From the NCBI RefSeq assembly GCF_051014685.1, contig NC_135059.1:1240001-1304000 (forward strand): 64,000 nt of DNA, in the 5' to 3' direction. This document shows positions 24,101-36,665 of the stretch, piece after piece. A model generated the notes under the pieces. The model did not search any database, was not told the origin of the DNA, and saw only the letters and a list, made by a program, of their open reading frames with translations. Within the stretch, counting starts at the first letter, position 1. Every line of letters starts with the position of its first letter. Source of the stretch: Ptiloglossa arizonensis (Eukaryota; Arthropoda; Insecta; Hymenoptera; Colletidae). The position numbers were made by a program, and so were the translations under genes.

Positions 24101-24799
24101 TATATAGTGTGCTTGTATTTGTGATCAAAGGAGAGACTATTTTAACTAATGTCTGCTGCTTGAGGTACGTTTCAATGTGTGTGTTTGATTTTTGTTGGCT
24201 CGTACGTTGATTTTTCTATAGTTTTGTTCGGTGGTTAAAAAGTATGCTAAAAGCAGTAAAATAGCATGGGATTGATGGCTATGAAGCATGCGAAGGTTTC
24301 TCGATCACGGGAGGCGTAAGGTGTACATCTGGACGTCCAAGTAAGGTCTAAAGGCGACTTGGAAATTTCTCCAGGTGCAGCCGAATGTAGGGCAGTGTAA
24401 ATTCTTTATTAATTAAATTAATAATTAATTCTTATGTCTTCTTAATTAATTTTGCGCTTTAGCAACGTGTCGTAACAATTTTCTCTTCCATATTTTTGTT
24501 AACGATTATATTTCATCCAGACCGGACAATTATTTAATATAACCGAAAACTACTGCATCTCGAAAATTGTAACGACGTTGAACATTACGTAAGTGTGTTT
24601 TATCGTATATCTGTTTTCGTTGTTTCAGATTATCTTCAATCGGAAGAATAAGGAACAACGTGCGATCGTGCGAAGAGAGTCACTCGTTTACATCAGATCT
24701 AAGACTTATTTTTCCAATGGAGAACAAACGAAAACAACGAAGACGGACACACGATCGTAGCGAAAAGAATCACACATTTGTATCGAAGCTTGTGTGCAA
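21124..24799. other. Non-coding stretch
   Basis: No convincing gene or repeat. Open frames at 21.2-21.9 kb and 22.6-23.0 kb overlap antisense frames and have no recognisable domain. Confidence 0.4.
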
Positions 24800-24867
24800 C
24801 GATCGCATGATAAAAGAGCGAGTGTTAATAGGAAAAGGAAGGGAAAGCGTTTCATCCCGGGCCTGTT

Positions 24868-25342
24868 GGTACACTCATCAATGTTTCATCCATGGTTACG
24901 AATCGACGCAAAAACTCGGCTTTATTTCTGTGAAACCTCGCCAAACACTCGATTGAAATATCCTCACGACGCTGCTTTTGTTCCATTGTGAATAATCGCG
25001 AAACCCATCTTGCGCACAGCTTTCTCATGTCCAAATTTTCAGTCGATATGCGACGTGTATTATTTTGTGTCTCGCACACTTTTAGTCGACGGTCCATCCA
25101 ATACTATCTTTTGGATATTTCTCACCATTTCAGACGTAGTCACACCATTTGGTCGACCACTGCGACGATGTTCGTCTTGACAGCTCGTACGGCCTCGTTT
25201 AAACTCTGCCATCCAATATTTTACTGTTATAAACAAAGAAGCAGACACTCCAAAGTAGAATCTAGCTCCGCTTTGACATCGTTTAGAGCGAGGCCTTTCG
25301 TATGAAAGTATCGTTCGCATAACGGTAACCAATTTTTTCCAT
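24868..25342 (-). pseudogene. mariner transposase, truncated and frameshifted
   Basis: The start Met is at 25342 (MEKIGYR). The N-terminal DNA-binding half shows KYWMAEFKRGRTSCQDE and RSGRPNGVTTSEM, classic mariner helix-turn-helix sequence, followed by RKLCARWVSRLFTMEQKQ, the linker region (usually ending WVPHEL). The catalytic domain begins with VTMDET, whose Asp is the first residue of the D,D34D triad, and is cut off a few residues later at LTR D sequence. At least two frameshifts or stops occur (near 25290 and 25080). The remaining two catalytic Asp and the 3' terminal repeat are gone, so it cannot be active. Confidence 0.92.
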
Positions 25343-25555
25343 GTTTACAAATTCACTGAGAGCATTCACTATTGACGGCTGCCAAACAAGTACTAAATGA
25401 CGTAGCGTCGTCAAACTTAAATTTTATAAAGTTGGTATTTTCTCTTTTAGTAATTTCCTTAGTTAGTCAAGTTGGGTGCTTCTGGAATTACCCTCGTAGC
25501 AAGCCCTGTCTTATACACCGGGATATTGAGAGATCGGTGAGGATCGTATATACTA

Positions 25556-25763
25556 GGTTGTTCGATAAGTTTTGTCGTTTTTTCCATTGTAGAAAAATAC
25601 TATGATACTTCAACTTTGAACAACTGTAAATATACGAACGAGTCGACAGATTTACACGAAACTTCACACATGTTCATCAAACAGTAGTACTATATTTAAA
25701 AAAATAGAAGGACGAACCTAATAGCTTCATTTCTTATCGCACGACAAAATCTATTGAGCAACC
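25556..25763. mobile_element. mariner-derived MITE with TA target duplication
   Basis: A 208-bp non-coding element with inverted ends GGTTGTTCGATAAGTTTTG and (complement) GGTTGCTCAATAGATTTTG, flanked by TA at 25554-25555 and 25764-25765. It is inserted in the LTR D copy. The ends match the 48-bp footprint at 21076. Confidence 0.85.
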
Positions 25764-25934
25764 TATTATACCGAACTTGCGAGAAACGATCACCGATCGG
25801 TTTCTCTCTGGTGGCGAATATGGAAGGTGTCGCCACAAGAATATCGTATAGCGCGACAAGCTAACCAGACAGGAAGAAGGATAAGATTCGGTTCCGGTAT
25901 CATCGCTGTATCCCGAGCCATTATCAAGATTGTG

Positions 25935-26160
25935 GTAATACGTGAATATGAAAGGAATTGCGTGTGGTCCGGAGAAAATCTGAAACGTTTGGAACAGATG
26001 AGCGAGTGAAAGACTGTTTTCGAAGCGTGAAAGACGGGCCATCGAGATGGCGTCACACTGTGAAATTTTGGGCGAACGTGGCCAGATGCATGGAGTGAAA
26101 GAGGTTAACGATTAGAATGAAAGGGAATGAATGTGAGAATATAAGGTGCGAGAGAAGAGA
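25935..26160 (+). mobile_element. LTR-A U3 fragment
   Basis: The stretch containing GAAAGGAATTGCGTGTGGTC, GGGCGAACGTGGCCAGATG and ATGAAAGGGAATGAATG closely matches 43850-44010 and, less well, 41715-41870, in the same orientation. No end or primer site is visible here. It adjoins the LTR D nest on its right. Confidence 0.65.
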
Positions 26161-29100
26161 TTTTCCATTGTTGGAAAATAGTCGAAGCGTGCCGTGTCGC
26201 GTGAAATAAGAATAGCGTAGTTTACGTAGTTATAATTTGTGTGCTTTGTTAATGTTTCGTTCCTACTGCTACCTCGTTTGATATACGTATATCTTAAAAC
26301 TTTATTCACCTTTGTTTCACAATAACCGCCAGTGGATAAATTCCTACAAGATTATGGTTCCGCAACGATCGATACTTCGTGACGATACACGTGTACAATT
26401 GTACACGATCGGTACTATGGTTGAACTCGTAGCGTGAATCGACCGAGGAACTCGAGAACTGTTCAATGAAGCGGGAATGAAAGGGATCGGATAAAAAGGC
26501 TGGTGTTCCAGAAAATATAATTAAGCCACTTATTTATTAATGCGGCGACGAAAGAGCGCTCCGTACTCTCCGGAGAAACCGATCACGATATTGGAGAACA
26601 CGAAAGTCGCTTCGCCATTGGAAAGGAAAAACTTTCCGACAGGGAAGAAGCTTTCCATTCGAAGAGCTTTCATCCGGCTCGAGTAATCGAAACGACACTC
26701 CTTTCTGCGATGTATAGGGTGTGTCGGTGAAACGTATCGGGTGCACACATTGTAAACGCGCGGATATTTTTCATAATTCGACGACCGAAAAGTGCCACTC
26801 GTGTGACACTTATCGCGTATCAAGCTCGATGCTTGAGTATCACCGATGATACTTACCGAAAGGAACACGATAGATGTTTTCGATATTCATTTCGGTATCG
26901 CACACTCCGTACAATGCGTTTGTTATTTCTTTACTCGTTATTTGAAAGATCGATGAGACACGATTCTGATATCGACTGGCAGAGGAAAATTATTTTTTTA
27001 GACATTTATAAAGCTCGTGCTGTTTCGTACGTCACTACGGATATGTATGAAAAGGGAAGAGCCCGATAATATTATGAAAAGCGTATGCAAATTTCGCAGT
27101 CGCATATTTGGGCACCCAACACTACAGAATATATCCCGTACAGAAAACGTAACGAAATAAACTGGAACTTTTGCATGCCCTTCTAGCGTTGAATCTGGTA
27201 ACATCGTGCACTCGAATAATTTTCCAATAAAACGCTTCCTCGTTCTGTTGTTGCGTTTGTCCCGCTTCTTTAATGTATCGCAGTTCTATTGTTTCCTACT
27301 GACGAGATAAGGTTCTCTTGATTCCCTGCCCCGCTGGATCTTCCGAGATCTCGATTCCAAGGTTTCGAACACCTTTCGCCTCCTTTCCATTACTCTTTTT
27401 CATTCCGCTGTCGACTTATCTTCGTCTTATCCTTTGCCGTGTTACTTTTCTTTCCGCCTGTTCTTGCCTCGTTCTCTTTTACTCCATCTTGAGAGATTCC
27501 TCTCGATTGCGCGACTCAGCCTCGCGTTTCCTCGGCGAAGCGGAATTACACGAGGACCGAGGCCGAAACTTCGTTTCGAGCCAAATTCCACCGACACCGG
27601 GATATTTTCACCGAGTGGCGAATTTCTCGTGGCCGATGACTAGGGCGGCCATCGGCGTAATTCCGGGAAAAAAGTTTTCCCCGATTCTTCTCAAATTTCC
27701 ATCGTGGATGGAAGTAACGAGCAAAGGGGATGGGAACCACTCGATTCGTTCTGTTGTAAAATTACGCGTTGATACCCGACGATGTAAAATTGTACGAGCG
27801 ATCGCGATTGCTTTCGCGATCGTTTACTTTCCTAAGCTTTCCGAATCTTGATGTCGAATTGTATTCGCGCTTCGTGCCAGCATTGTAAGCATCGTGATTC
27901 GAAATTGAACGTATTCCTGGAAATGGTATCCTCCTGTTGAAATAGCCAAGCTGAATTTCAGTAGTCGTTGCGTTTGCAACGATACAATTGACATTATATC
28001 TAATACGTCGAACATTGTTGTGGAAAGAATTCTCAGGGCAAAATTACACTATTTCTAGGGGCACGTATGAAATTTTTAGAAAATTTCAATTGTCTTCGGA
28101 CGTAAATATCTCAAGCTTAAGTAATCAGAACGGTATAGTTATCGAGGTCGTTGAATTTGTTTGTTATACTCCGTTAGGATATCGATAAAAACATGTTCGC
28201 TTCTTTGATAGAAGTTCAAGAAGAAAGGTTGTTCGTAAAAAAGAAATGGGAATTCGTAATGATAAAATATTTAAATTCAAATACGATTGTAACGTATGTT
28301 TCAAATTATACTCAAGTGTAAGCAATTAAAATTTGATATCGCAGGAACGAGCATTTCCCGAATTCGACATTAGAAATTCCAAGTAAGATTTTCTCGAGTT
28401 TCTAAAGTTGCAAGGGAATCATATCCAATGAAATACGATGTCGTTTATAAATCATTGGTCAACGTTTCCTGTCTTTCCATTCCACCTCATTATCGTTTGT
28501 GTCGCAGTGGGAGATATATATGCGCAAAGTAAATGGTTTTATCGATAGGATGATATCTCATTTTCAACGAGAAAGGACGAGAATTAAGGACACGTGAGTT
28601 AATTCTTATCGACTTTCGAAAGGAGAACGCACATTTCCATTTGAGACGATAAAAGACAATATGGTGTAAGTAAAAGTTTCATTAGTCTTGTTCTAATAAA
28701 TTATACAGTCACATTTTTGTAACGTATCGAAAGTTGGTGCAGGATCTTATCATAAATAGTTGGTATAAGACCATTTATTAATAAGATAATAAGAGTAATA
28801 AGAGGACTTATGTTCCAAGAACATGTCCTTGGAAAGAATGAACCATCGATCGTAATATATGTTAATTGTATAAAATAATTTCTTCCTGAAAAATTTGTTC
28901 GTGTTGCCAAAAGAGAAACGAAAACTCTTGGGGTGATAATGTATTTGTAAATGCTTTGTACACCAGGACACTAGTTCTTCTAATGGAGTATGTTGCTTAA
29001 ACTTTAAGGGTGAATTCGGTATACAAAATAATAAATAATGTTTGTATGAATTTTTTGTCTCTTTTTATTAAATCCCTTTCAGAAATTGTGATTACATTTT

Positions 29101-32100
29101 GCGAGTTACTTCGTATAAATGGTGCGTACATTGCAACGACAATGATTGTCCAGCTGCTGAATAGTTTACCGTGTGTCCGATGTACTTTCAACGGAGGACT
29201 ACTCGTACAAATCGCAGTATTCTATTCTTTTCGCGCGATGCCGGCTAGATATGATTTTTCTGTTTCGCTGGAGCTCCATTTTTCACTCTGTTACCCCGGG
29301 TAATTATCTCTCACATTTGATTTTGAAAGTTCGCCGTTGGAGCTCTGTGAGAAAAAATTGCTTCTAATTAACGGGAGTCGGTCAGTGGGAATTTATTGGA
29401 GTCACGAAACACCAGAGTTGAACTTAAGTGGGAGGTTAATTTCTGCAAAGACGAACTGCTACAAATGGAATGAAATCCAGGGGGAAGATTATTAATGCTG
29501 ATCGTGATTGTTGAAACGTTGATAAATTAGCCGAAAGCACGGCACTGTAAGGAAATAATTGTAAATTGTGCCGTGACATTATGATAAACGATATTAATAA
29601 ATACGAGTCGGTAAAATCCTGACCATGGATCTGTTGATTGTAAGTTGATTGTGAATTGTGTTTGAATTTTCAAGTTAATTAAAATTTGCTGGGATTTCCA
29701 CTTACAATATTCCTGGTTTCGTACATTCTCTTGTTTCAATTAAAAGCATCATATTCCTCACTATTACAGGGAATTATTAAATATAATGGAATTAAAAATT
29801 CATTAATAAAATCTGGCTTCCAATTGAGCGGTCTGAGTGAAATTCTAAACTTTTTCGTACTCCGGGAAAATTTTATTCAGTATTGAAACAAAAGTATAAT
29901 AATAACCGAATTTTCCTGTTTTTAATGTACGTTTTATGACTTTAAACGTAACGTGTTTGGACTAATGTAAATTACGTTTGATTGCAGTTGAAAGTTGAAC
30001 TTTACATACATGCTAACATTTTCGTAATCTATGGAGTCGTGTAACTAAGGCTTAGATGTTTTCCCGGCATCTATGTTCTCGTAGGTAAGGCGCAAGTACA
30101 AAAGTCGAAGAATAAGGCATGTAAATACCTAAGTGCATGCATACGCACGAACAAAGTTTATGAATTTATAAAAGACAATAGAATATTTAAAAAAATATTA
30201 ATTATTGAAATTCGTTCAAAAGCGATGGAATTGTATTCTGATTTCGGCTGATAATTAGGTACTCAATAAACATATACATGTGTTATAGAAATAAATTATA
30301 GACAAATATTTCGAAAATACATTTAACAATAAGTTTATCAGGAAATATATCCCACAACTTCGTTGCAGCAAGAATTTTTTTGTAAAGTAACGTGAAACGA
30401 TAAAAGTATTGTATAAAATTTTGAAATAAAATTTAATGATCTTCCGGAATGAGAATATTAATTTTCTTCCGCAGTAAATCAGCAAGTAATGGTCGAATGA
30501 TTTCTTTATATCGAGGAAAATCTTAATCGATGAAGTATAATAGTAGAAATTCTCGAATGAAGTCGAAGTAATAGAAATGAATAATTAGCATGGTATAATG
30601 AATTTTGAAGAGATAAATGTTAACTAAAAACATTAACTGATTTTCAGTTCCACAATTAAAATGCATTACATGACTTTACTTTAAATTTATCTTGATCCAG
30701 ATCGAATAATCGAAATTTGATAGTGATTCTGGAACTATCGTCTTTCGAATTGTTCCGTGAAATTCGCGTTAATGATATCTTTCACGTGGTACCGAGCGTT
30801 TCCCTGGTATTGGAAAACGATGACAATAAGCACTTACTGACTCTAGTTACTGTTAGATAAGTGTGTAATAGGTTCGACACAATGGCAATATAAAATTGAA
30901 AGAAACTCGAGATTTTTGCTTCTTTGCGCTCTATCTTCATTTTATCGGCTTCAGAAGATCGGATAAAAACTGTTTCACTGGTTAATTTCAATATCGTATT
31001 GGAGCAATTATTATTCCAATACATATTACATTGGAACAATTTATAACGATAGCGTATAAGATACAGAATGTATCGTAATTTAAAAATTGTTCACGTGAAC
31101 GTCAAAGAATTCTATTTTGTAATCGACAAACATTTGTGATGATATTAATTACGCTTCGCTGGTACAATAATTTTCATGCTCACACTAGGTATGGGTATGC
31201 ATGCCGTCGTTTTAGCCGTAAATAGCAGTTAATATACTCATACATGAATTATACATTATCGATCAATACTGTTGACTCATTGAACAGAATTTACATGACG
31301 ATTGACATGCTGCAGACAGCGTCATGCATTTAAAACTACTTCGTGAAATTTCTGTGCAGCGTTGGCCATTCGTTCCTCTGAAGGTTCACTCGACTTTTTA
31401 TACGCCGGGGAAAAGATTTCTCTCGACGTGCAGCACTTGAAGCTCTCGTCTCTCTTTTGAGGCCTTAATCTTGGGTGGATTTTTGCCCCCTTTTTCGTCT
31501 CCTAACTGTTGCTTTTTTTTACCGGGTCGGGTATTTAACCCAATATCTCGTTCCTTTCAATTTCTTTTTGCCTCGAGTGTGGATTACTGTCGGCACATTT
31601 CAACCTTCACTTGCACGAACGATAATTTAAACCGAACGGTGTAAAAGTAATACTCTAAAAATGTTTAGACAGTCAAGAGTGTAGCAGAAATTTATTTCGA
31701 TCAAAGTACTTGCTGCTTTATAATAAAATAAATATAAGAATAAGTGGTCACGGAAGAATCGTTTCGAGTTGAAACTTTCACTATTTTGTTCTCTTTGGAA
31801 GAAATATTAATTTTTTCGTACATCCAAAAATTATAAGTACATAACAAGAGCACAATGTTCTCCTTGACTTTATTACTGTATCTTTATTATAAGGCGAGTA
31901 AACGGAGATTACGAGTATAAATAATAATACCTTTTCATCGTGTCAGGATTGCACGCGGTTAAGAGAATTAATGCATTCGTTATCACCATATGCAATTACA
32001 AACCTCATGTAACTTAATAAACACTTCCTTCCTTTCCCTTATACATATTCATAGTTTTTCTTTACGCGTTAAAATTACATTGTATGCAAAGCATTTGACA

Positions 32101-34071
32101 CGAATTACTAATAACTTCGAAGAAGTAAATGTCATGTTTCTCGTGTATTTAAAATACATCCACCTACGAAATAACAAAGTCTCGAAGTATATTTCTCAAA
32201 AAGGAGAGATTAATACCAAAAGAAAACAAAGGGAATATACTAAACATCCCCAGTTACTTCGTATGACTAATTATTCTAATATTTACATTTGTTGTTTCTT
32301 GTAGTCAAGATTTATCAATTTCGTTCTCTTAAATCGCGTATTCGTAATCATTTCTCAATACAGTCCACTTGTAGAAATATTCGTATTCGATCGATACAAA
32401 AATATCTAAAAAATTACCCGATACGTGCAATCCTATGGCAATCCTACTTTCTTTGGAATATCCCTCTGCGCCGATTCGGTGTAATTATGTCGATTGTCTA
32501 TTATCTCAGAAAAGTCCCACCGGGGGAGTGTTCTCGATAGAATCGCAGCTTTTACCGGGAAAAACACAGAGTACAAGTAAAAGCGACATTAAAGGGACAG
32601 CCTCGCTGACACAGCGGGTTCTTTGTTCTCGATGAAATAGATTTCGAAGTACAGATTCTCCAAACGTATTCCTGTTAGTCTAGAATCTCGTGATGTAATC
32701 TCGATAGAATTTAAATGACAAAAATATCTGACTTATATATAATAATTCTGTCTTTGTCACAGTTGTAGATAATATTCACTTTGCGATACAAATTTCTCGT
32801 TCGGAAGCGCGAAGGAAAGGAGAAAAGGTGTCTCCTTGCACGATTCTTCAATTGCGTTTATTTATTTTGCGTAACAATTGTATCGACGTGTTATCGACAC
32901 GTAGTTCATAGGTTAATCACGTTAAGCGAAAGCTAGTTATAACCAAAGACGAATCGATAATTTACGATCGACTCTTCTGAGCAAACGAGAACCTCGAAAC
33001 TACCGTTTCTGATGGTTCGAACATTGCCCGAGAAATAGGGACACTTGAGATTCCTGGCCGATCGTAGACCACCGTACACAGTACATACATTATTGTTGTA
33101 ACAATCGGTCGTCTTGGAATCTTGAGACACTAAGAAAGGGAAAGTTAACGTTTCTTCTCTCGTTTAAGAATTTTACGAAACACAGGACTCACGTCCACGT
33201 AAAAACTAAAGTCAATCATCGACGAGCATTTTCATCATCGCCTCGCAATAGAGAATGTTAAAGTTTACGTAAAATACGGTAGACTCCGAACACATCGGGT
33301 CATTCCACCTTGTAAAAAGCACATCGGAGTTCAGGTACAAATAATATGTGAAAGTTATATCACAACTAAGTCACTTTAATAATATCTCGTTTAAGTAGTA
33401 CAATCGTGTTATTAAATATAATAAGTGATATATCAGCCGGTGTGTTCTGCATTAAAAATGCATCGTCTCGCTATCGTCGCAACGATGAAAGGTGGTTTTT
33501 ATGATATTAATTTGAAGCAAAACGAGAGATTTGGACAGTTTATCGATTGTCTCCGTGTTGCGACGTGCGGTGCGAAAATAATAGTCGCTAGTTTGCAACT
33601 CGATGAAAGATACTTTCAGGTATCGCTCCACTTCACGTTGTCGAATTAATCGCAAGTGCATATTGAATTAAACCAGTCGAGTTGAATACGAATCACTTTA
33701 ATACGAACATATTGACAGCTGAAGTTGAAATATTATATGGATTGAACAGCGGTACTGGTCAATACCATGGTTAAGTCAACGTTTCACGTCTCTATGTTTC
33801 TTATATAGCATTTTGGCGACTAACGGATGCACCAATCAACTATTAGCATTTTTCTGCTGTGAAAACTGCTTACTTTATGGGTTTTTTCAGCTCGCAAAAT
33901 TAACTCGACCGGTATATTCCGGGTCTACATTGTTTCTAAAGCTTTTTGTAATCTGCCAAAATGTGTTCTTGACACTGTTAAGGTAATCACACCTCACGGT
34001 TGTTGAAATCCTCGCTGTCTCTAAGAACCTTTCTCCATTGTTACACAGTAACACTCCGTAATCGATATTTT
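26161..34071. other. Long non-coding stretch
   Basis: A+T-rich, with no supported gene. It holds a perfect 18-bp palindrome at 26390-26407. A 177-codon plus-strand frame at 27318-27851 is compositionally biased and unrecognised. Nothing else stands out. Confidence 0.4.
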
Positions 34072-34140
34072 GATCCTTCGAACCGAATTCAACGATCCGA
34101 TCCTTCTAACCGGAAATCAACGATTCGATCGTTCGACCGG
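34072..34140. repeat. 27-28 bp tandem repeat, ~2.5 units
   Basis: Units begin GATCCTTCGAACCG, GATCCTTCTAACCGG and GATCGTTCGACCGG, with AATTCAACGATCC-type tails. The copies are diverged. Confidence 0.75.
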
Positions 34141-36544
34141 ACACGTCTCCGTATATCGGTAACAACTGTTTCCATTAATTTAGATCGACTCGTGGAACGG
34201 TGTTCGAAATTTCGGTCCGTCGCTACGATGGCAGTCGCATTATTGAAAAAACATTTCCAGCGAAATAACTCACGAAGCTGCGTTAAATGGACGCGTTTCT
34301 GATTCGATTCGCTACATTCTTCTCCAGCTCGGTAGATTGAAACGCGACGAGCGGTTCAATATCGAGCGATTACGATCAATGGGGCGTGATCGGTATTATC
34401 CTAAATTGATTTCTCAACGAAACGAACTGTTTACGAAGCCGAGGGGAGGTTTCGGGACCAATCGGAGCTACGTAGAAGGACCACTGCTATAAATTCACGA
34501 ACGTGTCAGGTGTAATTCTATGATACGATCGATACCATCGGTTATCTCAACGCCACGTGCTAATAATTCCGTCGTCTCTGAACTGCTCGAATTATGACGG
34601 AAGTTCGGGACGCTGCATTCGATATGCGAGAACGATCGTGTAAGGACTCTGGGTGCATTACGAGACCAATGCTGTACACGTTCCGCGCATAGAATCGATG
34701 TGTCAGTTAGGTTTGACATCGTCGTTCTAAGTGCTGAACCTTGTATCTAGCCGGTATACCACTATTTTTACTTACCGTGATTGATACGCCAGGATGAAGG
34801 ATTCTTACGGTAAGTCGAACTTCTTGCGGAAAATTCTATCATTACTCGACCAAGTTTCATTGCCGTGAACTTATACTCCCACTTTGACGAGCTGCCGAGA
34901 CACTGGCAGAGAACGGAGATTGAAATTTCACGGATAAACGAATACAACAATTTACGCAACTTATGAACAGAGGTACATTATATCGGAGATAGGATCAGAA
35001 TATGTTGTTACGGTACACGTTATTTCGCGCGGATGTGTGGAAATTATTGTTTCTGTGAACATCCAAAGAGCGTTACCAATCAGAGATACAAGACTATTTG
35101 AAACATAATGTTTGCGTTTGTTGGAGTATACTTGGTAGATTAAATTCTTCCTTCGTTGAATGTAAAAACAGAACATTATTTGCATCTTAATTGCTTAATC
35201 GTTGATCCAGGGTTTCCAACATACGAGTGTATTATTTTTTACATTGCTGTTTTATTTTACATGAAATTTTTCATGAAAATAAACCCTTAAAACGATTCGA
35301 TGGAAATTCAAATAAATAAAATTTGTTATTTTGATGTAGTGGAGGTGTAACGAATGGTGGTCGATAGATTTGAAAATAATTATCGATGTTTTGCTGCAAT
35401 TTTAAATCTCCGAGTTTTTTCCACACTTTACTGAGCCATTTTATTATCTTCGCATAATAAAGATAAGGTATTTTACAGACAATCCAAAGAGTAGTTTAAT
35501 CGTGAATGCAAATTTTGATCAACCGGGATTATATTCACCGAGACAATCTTTCGAACTTTAATCATTTCGCGATAAAAGAAGAATGTAAAGTTAAGTGAAA
35601 AGGATCGACGATGTTCCTTGATTACCATTTCCGCAAAAGTTTATAGCCAGTTCGTTTTCAAGAAACTAGAAATTTCATTATGAAGTTAAAAGCCACGTTT
35701 GAGATTCAACAAAGAGTTGAAGCTTTGGCTGTTCCCAAATGTGTTGGGAATGAAATTTGTCAAAGGTTGGAAGAGTTTTTGCGTTGCGTGTCGACTATGT
35801 AAGTGTGAAAGTTAAAAGCTAACTATCCGGAGTAACCGCAGAAAATAAAATTAAAGGAATGGTCGACAGGTCTGAAAGGAATTTTTAATTTTAAATTAAC
35901 GAGCCACTCACGTTTAATTACGGAACGCAATGTCCGGTGTTGGAAGTCTTTGCTCATCTACGTTTTTTCAGCTTTCTTATTGCTTCTTGTAAAAATAAAC
36001 ATCAGGCAGAACAGTTCTTCTAAAGAGCGAACACGAGAGTAATAATGAAATAAGAACATTCAATTGAAATGTAATGAACACGCGGATAAAGAACAAAGAC
36101 AAAACAATGCATAATTTAATTCAATTAAATTTTCTCACTTTCAACTATCGATGCTATATTATTTCTTCTCATTTCAATTTTATCAATGTATGTACGAACG
36201 TCAAATTGTCAATTATTATTAGAAAATAGTTATATTTACATCTTCAAATAAATATTTATTGTACTACGTATTAACGCTCTTCTGAACACGATATCGGCAT
36301 GTGTCGAAATTATAGGATAAAGTAAAAACGTGTAAAAAATTTGTTACACTTTCAAGGTACACAATAACCAGTAAATATAGTATGGTATTACAATTTTTCA
36401 CCGTAGAAGTAATTTTTCAAGAACTTTGCGAAAACCACCATTCACTAGATCCCGGTGGGCTCATACGGATATATCACGAGGCTATACTGCCGTTGGTTCC
36501 TTGCTTTTATATATAAATATGTTTTCCTGGAAAATACAATCGCG
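34141..36544. other. Non-coding stretch
   Basis: A+T-rich. No gene or structured repeat was recognised. Confidence 0.4.
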
Positions 36545-36665
36545 GCAAGTAGAATGGATCGATTCATAGTCGGGCAACTAGTGAGTGGTGTAGACTACGT
36601 GAGATTCAACATGGGTTAAGGGGAATATCCTGATGTTGGTCGGACAGTTTGTAGATGATATACGT
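36545..36665 (+). repeat. Degenerate minisatellite array 1 (GTCGGACAAGT type)
   Basis: About four diverged units, including CGGCAAGTAGAATGGATCG, TCGGGCAACTAGTGAGTGG and GGTCGGACAGTTTGTAG. The same motif recurs on the same strand at three other sites. Confidence 0.45.

Larger units (their letters stand above)
24800..25837 (-). mobile_element. LTR family D copy with two nested insertions
   Basis: Pieces matching the solo LTR at 4873-5106 occur in the same order and orientation at 24847-24868, 25488-25553 and 25766-25837 (minus-strand start TGTGGCGACACC). The first gap holds a truncated mariner, the second a MITE. The left end is uncertain because homology fades near 24800. The order of events is LTR first, mariner and MITE later. 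Confidence 0.65.

Noticed and set aside
27318..27851. 177-codon plus-strand frame
   Set aside because: No domain, no splice context, and an antisense frame is also open.
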